From contig JALRJD010000200.1 of the NCBI GenBank assembly GCA_023255165.1, forward strand, positions 1 to 26,030: 26,030 nt of DNA. Direction: 5' to 3'. The first letter of the stretch is position 1. The number at the start of each line of letters is the position of its first letter. Shown piece after piece: positions 14,996 to 22,700 of this stretch. Below the pieces are notes generated by a model that was not told the origin of the DNA, did not search any database, and saw nothing but the letters and a program-made list of their open reading frames with translations. The DNA comes from Porticoccaceae bacterium. GTDB taxonomy: Bacteria; Pseudomonadota; Gammaproteobacteria; Pseudomonadales; Porticoccaceae. The translations under genes were made by a program, and so were the position numbers.

Positions 14996-16876
14996 ATGCC
15001 ACTTGTCACCCTGCAGGACATCTATCTCAGTTATGGCCAGCCGCCGCTGATTGATCACATTAACCTGGTGATCGAGCCCGGCGAGCGGGTCTGCCTGATC
15101 GGCCGCAATGGCGCCGGCAAATCGACATTGCTGAAAATTCTCACCGGTCAGGTTATTGCCGACGACGGCGTGCTGAAACGGGCCGCCGGAGTAAAAATTG
15201 CCCAGCTCGAACAGTCCGTTCCCCACGACGCCACCGGCTCCGTGTTTGATGTGATTGCCGAAGGTCTCGGCGAAGAGGGCAAACTGGCCGCGCGCTATCA
15301 CCATTTGATCCTGCAACTCGGCAACGACCCCAGCGATCAGGTGTTGCGCGAACTGGAGGAGGTTCAGGCGGAACTCGAACGGGTTGATGGTTGGGACATC
15401 AACCAGCGAGTCGAGGCTATTGTCACCAAGATGGAACTCAATCCAGACGTCGATATCTCCAGCCTCTCCGGCGGTTACAAGCGTCGCGTTCTGCTGGCGC
15501 GAGCCCTGGTCTGCAACCCTGACCTGCTGCTGCTCGATGAGCCCACCAACCATCTGGATATCGACGCCATTCAGTGGGTCGAGCAATTTCTGCTCAAATG
15601 GGAGGGCGCACTGCTGTTTATCAGCCACGACCGCCGATTTATGGACAATCTGGCTACCCGCTTTATCGAGATTGATCGCGGCCAGCTGGCCGAGTTTAAC
15701 TGCAACTACAGCACCTATATCCAGCGCAAAAAAGAGATGCTGGAGATCGAAGACAAGCACAATGCACTGTTCGACAAACGTCTGTCTCAGGAAGAGGTGT
15801 GGATTCGCCAGGGCATCAAGGCGCGGCGCACCAGAAACGAAGGCCGAGTGCGAGCGCTGGAAGCGCTGCGTGTGGAATACGCCAACCGTCGCAAACAGTT
15901 GGGCACGGCAAAAATGGATATTCAACAGGCGGAAAAATCCGGCAAGATCGTCGCCGAAGCCGACAATATCAGCTTTGCCTTCGACGATGGCAAGGCCGTG
16001 GTGCAGTCATTCTCAACCCTGATTCAGCGCGGTGACAAGGTCGGCCTGATCGGCCGCAACGGCGTCGGCAAAACCACATTATTAAAGCTTCTGCTCGGCC
16101 AACTGGAACCGCAGCAGGGCCATATCAAAACCGGCACCAACCTCAATATCGCCTATTTTGATCAGTATCGTTCAGCGCTGGACGAGTCGAAAACGGTTCA
16201 GGACAATGTCTCCGGTGGCCGTGATATGCTCGACGTTGGCGGCAAATCGCGGCACGTTATCAGCTATCTGCAGGATTTTCTCTTTAGCCCGGATCGCTGC
16301 CGGCAGCCGGTCAGCGCCCTGTCCGGCGGTGAGCGCAACCGTCTGCTCTTAGCCAAACTGTTTACCAAACCCTCCAATATTCTGGTGCTCGACGAACCGA
16401 CCAACGACCTCGATATCGACACCCTTGACCTGCTGGAAGAACTGCTGATCGACTATAAAGGCACCGTGCTGCTGGTCAGCCACGACCGCGCCTTCCTCAA
16501 CAATGTGGTCACCAGCACTTTGGTCTTTGAGGGCAATGCCGTGATCAACCAATATGTCGGCGGTTACGACGACTGGCTGCGGCAGCGCAGCGTGGAACAG
16601 TCCAAAGCCTCGACCACCTCCAGCCCGGCACCCAAAACCCAAGCCAAGCCGGCCACAAAAAAGCGCTCTTACAAAGTGCAGCGCGAACTGGATATGCTGC
16701 CCGGCGAAATCGAAAAGCTGGAAGTTGAGATCGCCGCGATCTCGGAACAGATTAATCAGCCTGACTTCTATCAGGCCGATCGATCCGTCACCGCGCCCAT
16801 CGAACAAAATCTGGTCGCCCTGCAGGAACAGCTCAACCACTGCTACCAACGCTGGGAAGAACTCGAAGCGGAGTAA
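14996..16876 (+). CDS. uup: ABC-F ATPase Uup
   Basis: Uup is a soluble ABC-F protein that acts on the ribosome and binds DNA (branched or recombination intermediates); it has no membrane domain. The 626-residue protein has two ATP-binding cassettes. The Walker A motifs are GRNGAGKST (36-44) and GRNGVGKTT (353-361), with LSGG signatures SSLSGGYKRR and SALSGGERNR, and both Walker B motifs read LDEPTN(H/D)LD. The inter-cassette linker contains RQGIKARRTRNEGRVRAL, nearly identical to E. coli Uup. A C-terminal Ala/Pro/Lys-rich hinge and coiled coil (from about 560) is the Uup DNA-binding extension that separates it from EttA or YheS. The start MPLVTLQDIYLSY aligns with E. coli Uup residue 1. The gene lies 61 bases after the exporter gene with no clear terminator between. 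Confidence 0.95.
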   Translation: MPLVTLQDIYLSYGQPPLIDHINLVIEPGERVCLIGRNGAGKSTLLKILTGQVIADDGVLKRAAGVKIAQLEQSVPHDATGSVFDVIAEGLGEEGKLAARYHHLILQLGNDPSDQVLRELEEVQAELERVDGWDINQRVEAIVTKMELNPDVDISSLSGGYKRRVLLARALVCNPDLLLLDEPTNHLDIDAIQWVEQFLLKWEGALLFISHDRRFMDNLATRFIEIDRGQLAEFNCNYSTYIQRKKEMLEIEDKHNALFDKRLSQEEVWIRQGIKARRTRNEGRVRALEALRVEYANRRKQLGTAKMDIQQAEKSGKIVAEADNISFAFDDGKAVVQSFSTLIQRGDKVGLIGRNGVGKTTLLKLLLGQLEPQQGHIKTGTNLNIAYFDQYRSALDESKTVQDNVSGGRDMLDVGGKSRHVISYLQDFLFSPDRCRQPVSALSGGERNRLLLAKLFTKPSNILVLDEPTNDLDIDTLDLLEELLIDYKGTVLLVSHDRAFLNNVVTSTLVFEGNAVINQYVGGYDDWLRQRSVEQSKASTTSSPAPKTQAKPATKKRSYKVQRELDMLPGEIEKLEVEIAAISEQINQPDFYQADRSVTAPIEQNLVALQEQLNHCYQRWEELEAE

Positions 16877-16902
16877 TCAACAGCTGTTAATTTGGCTAAT
16901 TC

Positions 16903-16940
16903 AGCCCCGAACATAGCGTAATGCTGCGCGGGGCTTTAAA
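16903..16940 (+). terminator. Probable Rho-independent terminator after uup
   Basis: AGCCCCG (16903-16909) pairs with CGGGGCT (16929-16935) in a 7-bp stem whose loop can itself fold (AGC/GCT). TTTAAAA follows. It lies 26 bases after the uup stop and before gpmI. The large loop and short T run keep confidence moderate. Confidence 0.65.
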
Positions 16941-16975
16941 ATCAACCGATTCTTCATAACCTTAGAACCTTCTTC

Positions 16976-18544
16976 ATGACACAGCTGACAACCGACGCCA
17001 CCACAACCACTTGCAAACCACTGGTACTGCTAATCCTCGACGGCTTTGGTTACAGCGACCACAAGCAATACAACGCCATCAAAAGCGCCAATGCGCCGAC
17101 CTGGCAAGCACTGTGGAATGAACGTCCCAAGACCCTGATTCATACCTCGGGCATGGCGGTGGGCCTGCCGGAAGGGCAGATGGGCAACTCCGAAGTGGGC
17201 CATATGACACTCGGCGCCGGGCGTGTGGTCTATCAAAACTTTACCCGCATCAACAAAGCGATCGCCGACGGCGACTTCTTTACCAACCCGGTTTACTGCG
17301 ACGCCATCGACAAAGCCCAGAGCAACGGCAACGCCGTGCATATTATGGGCCTGCTGTCGCCCGGCGGCGTGCACAGCCACGAAGACCATATCAATGCCAT
17401 GCTGGAAATGGCCGCTCAGCGCGGCGTGGAGAAACTCTATCTGCACGCCTTTCTCGATGGTCGCGATTGCCCACCGCGCAGCGCCCAGCCCTCGCTGGAG
17501 AAAACCCAGGCATTGCTGGAAAAACTCGGGGTTGGCAAAATCGCCTCGATCTGTGGCCGCTTCTACGCCCTCGACCGCGACAACCGCTGGGACCGGGTTG
17601 CAGAAGCATACGACCTGATCACTGCCGGCAACGCACCCTACAGTGCAAGCAACCCCATCGAAGCGCTGCAAAATGCCTATGCCCGCGATGAGAATGACGA
17701 ATTTGTCCATGCCACCACTATCTGTGGCGAAGGCGAAGCGCCGGTCACAATGGCCGACGGCGATGCGGTGATCTTTATGAACTTCCGCCCGGACCGCGCC
17801 CGCGAAATCAGCCACGCGCTCACCGACCCCCATTTCGACGGCTTTCAGCGCGCCGCAACTCCAAAGCTTTCGACCTTTGTCCAGACCACTGAATACCAGG
17901 ACAATATCGACGCGCCCTGCGCCTATCCGCCCATCTCGCTGGTCAACTCCATGGGCGACTACCTCGCCAGCCAGGGCAAACATCAGCTGCGTATTGCCGA
18001 AACCGAAAAATATGCCCATGTCACCTTCTTCTTTAGCGGCGGGCGGGAATCGCTCTATAACGGCGAAGAACGCATTCTGGTGCCATCGCCCCAGGTTGCA
18101 ACCTACGACAGCCAACCCGAGATGAGCGCGCCGGAAGTCACCGCCAAACTGGTTGAAGCGATCGGCTCGGGCAAGTTCGACACCATTATCTGCAACTATG
18201 CCAACTGCGATCAGGTCGGCCACACCGGCAACTTTGAAGCCTCGGTAAAAGCCGTGGAAGCAGTCGACCAGAGTCTGGCCCTGGTGATTGCCGCGACGGA
18301 AAAAGTCGGCGGCGAAATTCTGATCACCGCGGATCACGGCAATGTTGAAGAGATGTATGACGAGACCAACAACCAACCCCACACCCAGCACACCACCTTG
18401 CCGGTGCCGCTGGTCTATGTCGGTCCCCGTCAGCTCAGCCTCGACAACGATGGCTCACTGGCCGATATTGCGCCAACCATGCTGGCGTTGATGGGGCTGC
18501 CCAAGCCAGCGGAGATGACTGGCCACTCCCTGATCAAACAGTAA
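16976..18544 (+). CDS. gpmI: 2,3-bisphosphoglycerate-independent phosphoglycerate mutase
   Basis: GpmI interconverts 3- and 2-phosphoglycerate in glycolysis and gluconeogenesis, using two Mn2+ ions and a phosphoserine intermediate. The 522 residues fit the family (510-515) plus a Thr-rich N-terminal extension of some 10 residues. The first metal ligand is D22 in LILDGFG, and the phosphorylated serine is S72 in GQMGNSEVGH. Later ligands lie in NYANCDQVGHTG and ITADHGN. HAFLDGRDCPPRSA and GRFYALDRDNRWDR of the substrate-binding domain are conserved. The NYANCDQVGHTG stretch differs from the common NYANGDMVGHTG at two non-ligand positions. envC starts 6 bases after the stop, a linkage common in gammaproteobacteria. 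Confidence 0.96.
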   Translation: MTQLTTDATTTTCKPLVLLILDGFGYSDHKQYNAIKSANAPTWQALWNERPKTLIHTSGMAVGLPEGQMGNSEVGHMTLGAGRVVYQNFTRINKAIADGDFFTNPVYCDAIDKAQSNGNAVHIMGLLSPGGVHSHEDHINAMLEMAAQRGVEKLYLHAFLDGRDCPPRSAQPSLEKTQALLEKLGVGKIASICGRFYALDRDNRWDRVAEAYDLITAGNAPYSASNPIEALQNAYARDENDEFVHATTICGEGEAPVTMADGDAVIFMNFRPDRAREISHALTDPHFDGFQRAATPKLSTFVQTTEYQDNIDAPCAYPPISLVNSMGDYLASQGKHQLRIAETEKYAHVTFFFSGGRESLYNGEERILVPSPQVATYDSQPEMSAPEVTAKLVEAIGSGKFDTIICNYANCDQVGHTGNFEASVKAVEAVDQSLALVIAATEKVGGEILITADHGNVEEMYDETNNQPHTQHTTLPVPLVYVGPRQLSLDNDGSLADIAPTMLALMGLPKPAEMTGHSLIKQ

Positions 18545-18550
18545 CCTGCA

Positions 18551-19549
18551 ATGAAAATCTCTTCGGCAATTATCAGTGGCGCGCTCAGCTGCATGGTATT
18601 TGTATTGGGGTTGCTGTTGCCCGCCGCCGCTCTCGGCGACGAAGACGATAAAGCCAAACTGGCCGATCTGAAAAATGCGATCAGCACACTGGAAAAACAA
18701 CTTGACCGCCGCGATAAAGAAAAAAATAACCTGCTTGCCGAGCTGAAAAAAGCCGAAGTGGAAACGGCCAATACCTCGAAAAAAATCCGTCAGCTAAATA
18801 TAAAAATTAATGGTCGCGCTGCCAAAATCGCCGAACTCGACAAGCAGCAACGCCAGTTAAAATCTGAAATCAAAAAACAGAACGCCGCCGTCGGCGAACA
18901 GCTCGCCGCCGCCTACAAAATGGGTGAGCAGGAACCGATCAAAATTTTGCTCAACCAAGAAGACCCACAAAAACTGGCGCGTCTGCTCAAGTACTACAAC
19001 TATGTGCTCGAAGCGCGCAGTGAAAAAATTTCAAAATACATTGCCGATGTCGACAGACTCTCGGCTGTACAAATGGACACTATCGAACAGAAACGTCTGC
19101 TCGACGAGGCCAAAGCCGAACTGGAAAAAGACCAGCAGCAACTGATCGCCAGCAGCAAGCGCCGCCAGGCCACGGTGAAGCAACTTAGTGCTTCATTAAA
19201 AAATGATCAGGCCAAACTGCAAAAGCTACAAAAAGAGCGCAGCGAACTGGAAGAACTGCTTAAAAATGTTCGCGGCGTGGTTAAAAAAATGGCCCTGAAA
19301 ACACCACCGGGTGAACAGAATTTTGTCTCACAAAAGGGTCAGCTGCGCTGGCCGCTCAAGGGCAAAGTGGCCCATGCCTTCGGCAGCCAGCGCAGCGGCT
19401 CATTGCGCTGGGATGGCTGGCTGATCGGCGCCAGCCGCGGCGCACCAGTGGCCGCAGTACACGATGGTCAGGTGATTTTTTCAAATTACATGCGCGGATT
19501 TGGGCTATTAATTATCCTAAACCACCACGACCACCTTCGGCGGCCATAA
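18551..19549 (+). CDS. envC: Murein hydrolase activator EnvC, C-terminally truncated
   Basis: EnvC is a periplasmic factor recruited by FtsEX that activates the amidases AmiA/B to split daughter-cell walls. A signal peptide is evident, with likely cleavage after ALG at 27-29. A long charged coiled coil (about 33-240) follows, then the start of the LytM/M23-like domain (LRWPLKGKVAHAFG from about 270, RWDGWLIGASRGAPVAAVHDG). The domain breaks off after RGFGLLIILNH (to residue 325). Homologues continue with DGYMSLYGHN and some 60-70 more residues, whereas here the frame gives a few unrelated residues and a stop at 19547. The downstream DNA matches the reverse strand of an obg gene, so the truncation is almost certainly an assembly join, not a real mutation. 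The gene is coupled to gpmI by a 6-base gap. Confidence 0.9.
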   Translation: MKISSAIISGALSCMVFVLGLLLPAAALGDEDDKAKLADLKNAISTLEKQLDRRDKEKNNLLAELKKAEVETANTSKKIRQLNIKINGRAAKIAELDKQQRQLKSEIKKQNAAVGEQLAAAYKMGEQEPIKILLNQEDPQKLARLLKYYNYVLEARSEKISKYIADVDRLSAVQMDTIEQKRLLDEAKAELEKDQQQLIASSKRRQATVKQLSASLKNDQAKLQKLQKERSELEELLKNVRGVVKKMALKTPPGEQNFVSQKGQLRWPLKGKVAHAFGSQRSGSLRWDGWLIGASRGAPVAAVHDGQVIFSNYMRGFGLLIILNHHDHLRRP

Positions 19550-19619
19550 AAGTAGTTCCATTGCCAACTAAATCCGCTAATTGATTTCCATTTTCATCAT
19601 AAATAACAGTTCCTGATGG
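19515..19619 (-). pseudogene. obg: 105-bp fragment of an Obg GTPase gene (foreign piece)
   Basis: Reading the minus strand from 19619 gives 35 codons: PSGTVIYDENGNQLADLVGN then GTTFMAAEGGRGGLG. This is the glycine-rich N-terminal Obg-fold domain of the ribosome-assembly GTPase Obg/CgtA. The ADLVGxGT and AAxGGRGGLG wording is closest to actinobacterial Obg, and codons are AT-rich, as in freshwater acI-type actinobacteria (inference). It has neither start nor stop, and its flanks on both sides belong to other genes. It overlaps the tail of envC by a short shared sequence (about 19515-19530). It is best explained as a read-length foreign piece in a chimeric contig. Confidence 0.8.
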
Positions 19620-19744
19620 CCATCGCCAAAGGTAACCGGCGTGTAAGCGTCAGGTCAGGCCACGGCGTGGGCAAGTCCACGGCCAGCGCGTGGGCGATGC
19701 TGTGGTACTTTATGACCCGCTCGCCGGTGAAGGTGGTGGTGACG
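19616..19744 (+). other. Phage terminase large-subunit fragment at the contig join
   Basis: Codons 1-43 of the open frame include RRVSVRSGHGVGKSTASAW and LWYFMTRSPVKVVVT. This matches the Walker A (ATPase) region of phage DNA-packaging terminase large subunits, where the lysine of GVGKS binds ATP and VVVTAPT normally follows. Here the sequence switches after VVVT (about 19730-19744) to adhesin (FNASGTL). About 125 bases of terminase with no neighbouring phage genes argue for a chimeric join, not a prophage. Confidence 0.7.
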
Positions 19745-22700
19745 TTCAATGCCTCTGGCACGCTGGGTATGTCAACCATCAACAGCACCCTGCTTGGCAA
19801 CATCAGCGGTTCGGGTGCTTTGACCACCAACGCCACGGGCGGCAAGATTAACTTGATGGGCACCAACACCTACGGTGGCTCCACCACGGTCAGTGGTGGC
19901 ACTTTAGGCCTGTACAACACGTCAGCCATCAGCGCGGGCATGCTCATCATGGCCAACAACAGCACCATGTTGCTGGGCCGTAGCCTCACCAGCTTTGCCA
20001 ACAACATCCGTTTGGATGGTGCAGCCACCATTGGCTATGACGCCAATCTGGACTACCTCGTCTTGGGCGGCGGTGGCGGCGGTGGCGGCGCTTATGACCA
20101 AGGCCAAGGTGGTGGTGGTGGCGCAGGCGGTTTGCTTTATGGCTCAACCTCTTTCTCGGGTACCTCCTATGCGGTGACCGTGGGTGCGGGTGGCATTGGA
20201 GGTTTCAGCAGTGCATCTGGTACCAATGGCGGAAACTCTGCACTGGGTAGCGGACTTATTGCCATTGGCGGTGGTGGTGGCGCTCAGCGTACCAATGGTG
20301 CAGCGGGCGGCAGCGGTGGTGGTGGTAGTCGCTCGTTTGGTGGTTCTGGTGGCGGTGCTGGCGCTGGTACGGCCGGACAAGGTTATGCCGGGGGCTCCAC
20401 TTCAAGCACCTCATTGGCTGGCGGCGGCGGCGGCGCTGGCGGCACGAGCACTGGGGGCGTTGGTGGTTTAGGCTTGTCGCTCTCTATCACCGGCTCTGCT
20501 GTGACTTATGCAGAGGGCGGTGATGGTGGCAGTTACTCGTATGCCAATGGCGCATCCGCAGGTGCTTATACAGGCACTGGTGGCGGAGGTGCATCGTCCA
20601 ACGGCGCCAATTCAAGAACGGGTGGCGCTGGCGGTTCGGGCTTGGTGGTGGTGCGTTATTTAGGGCCAGCTGCCGGCACGGGCGGCACAGTGGCCAACGG
20701 CACGGGCAGTGCATTGGGCTACACGCTGCAAACATTCACATCCAGCGGTACTCTAACTTTGGGGGCGTTAGAAGCCACCATCAGCAGCAACATCACCGGC
20801 ACGGGTTCGCTCACGGTTAATCCAGCCAGCAGCGGTAAGTTCACGTTCACGGGCACCAACAGCTATGGTGGCAGCACCACTCTGAGCACGGGCACATTGC
20901 AGGTGGGCACGGGCGGCTTGGCTGGTTCGCTGGGCGCGTTGAGTGCCGCAGTGATTAACAACGGCGCACTCATCTTCAACCGCTCAGACGCACTGACGTA
21001 CACAGGCGCGTTCAGCGGCACGGGTAATTTGACGGTGGCAACGGGCGGACTCACGCTCAATGGTGGCGCCAGCTACAGCGGTGCCACGGTTTTGTCGGCC
21101 ACAGCCACGCCGACCAGCATCAACTACAACTTCAATGTGCCACCCAGCACCTCGGGCTTTAGCGGAAAAGGCACGGTCAGCATCGCACCTGCGGCCAATA
21201 GCAGCTTTAGCAGCGCGTTCACGGCTAACTACAGTTTTGCCAACACGCTCACGGGCGTGACCATGGGCAGCAGCACCAATACGGCGGCTATGACGATTGG
21301 CGCCAACATCAATATTGCTGGCCCCATCAGCATTCAAGGCGGCAGCATTGTGCAAGGGGCGGGTATTTCGGTGTTGTCTAACGGAAATGACATCACCTAT
21401 GCCGCAGCGGGTGGTAGCTACACCGCCGCAGCTGACAAGGTAATTTCTATTGGTGCCACTACCGGTTCACGCGCGGTCATCAACGCAGGTGGCGGCAACA
21501 TCAGTTTGACGGGTAGTTGGGGCACCACGGGTGTAGCAGGCCTTGGCGACGCCGCTATTTCGGTTTTTGGCTCTGACATCAAAACCTCAGGTGCTGGCAC
21601 CCTCAGCATCACGGGTGACGCCACCAATACCACCACCACAGACTGGGCCTGGGGCGTGAACTTAGGTAGTGGCGCAGTGCTTCAAACCGAAGCAGGCGCA
21701 CTCAACATCACAGGAACGGGTGGTAAGACTTCGACCACTTCGCGTGGCGTGGCTGATTCAGGCGGTGCCTTGAAAGTCTTGTCTGGCTCGGGCGCTATCA
21801 CTATCAAAGACTTGCAGCCGACAGGGATGACAGGTACCTACACCGGTTTGTATTTAAATCCGAGTGCTTCGGCCCACATCTATTTGGGCTCAGACAGCAG
21901 CACGGTGCTGTCGGGCACGTCAACAGCCAGTTCATCCAACATCACCATTCAGGCCAACAAAGCAACGTTTGCAGCAAACGGGGTCTACAAAACATTGGTC
22001 AACACGACAGGTGCTGTGGTGGTGGAGTCGGTGGGTGATTTCTTTACCTCGGCTTTAGATACGGTGGCATTCAGCGCTTCGGGTGGTCCATCCAGTGTGC
22101 GATTGGGCAAGAGCACCAACACAGGCACGGTCAATTTGAACTCGGCCATCACGGCTTCGGGTCCCATCTCGGTGTACGGCGGGTACATCTACGTGAACGG
22201 TGACCTCACCGCCACAGGCGGCAGCATCTTGCTCGATGCAGACACAGGCACCACGCTGAGCCAATCGACCGAAGGCATTACCTTGGGGACCAATGTGGAC
22301 CTCAAGACCATCACCAGCGGTGACATCACCTTGATTGGGCGTTCGGGTAATGCTGCGGCTACTCTCAACGGTATTTCGTCAGCAAGTCCAGTCACCATCA
22401 ACTCGGCAGGGAATGTCAGCATCACGGGCACGTCGTATGCAACCGCCGCATCGAGCCGAGGCATCAATTTCTTTGGTACCACCGTCACAGCGGCGGGGTC
22501 GGTTGCGATGACTGGGCAACATGGGCCCGTCTCATCAAGCTATGGCGTGTCACTCGACTCGGCCAGCCCAGTCACAGCGGGCACCGGCATCACCTTGGAG
22601 TCGTTGAACGACACCACGGGCACTGTGAATGTGCGCGGCAGCCTCAACGGTGGCACAGGCGATGTGGTGTTGACGGGTGCTGTGATGGAATTCCCCACCA

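Noticed and set aside
14945..15925. 326-codon minus-strand frame opposite uup
   Set aside because: It lies fully inside uup, whose two ATPase cassettes are intact. Such frames are expected from biased third codon positions.
17030..18391. 453-codon open frame on the minus strand opposite gpmI
   Set aside because: It is a mirror of gpmI: its translation is rich in His, Gly, Val and Phe with no recognisable domain, while gpmI on the plus strand is complete with all active-site residues.
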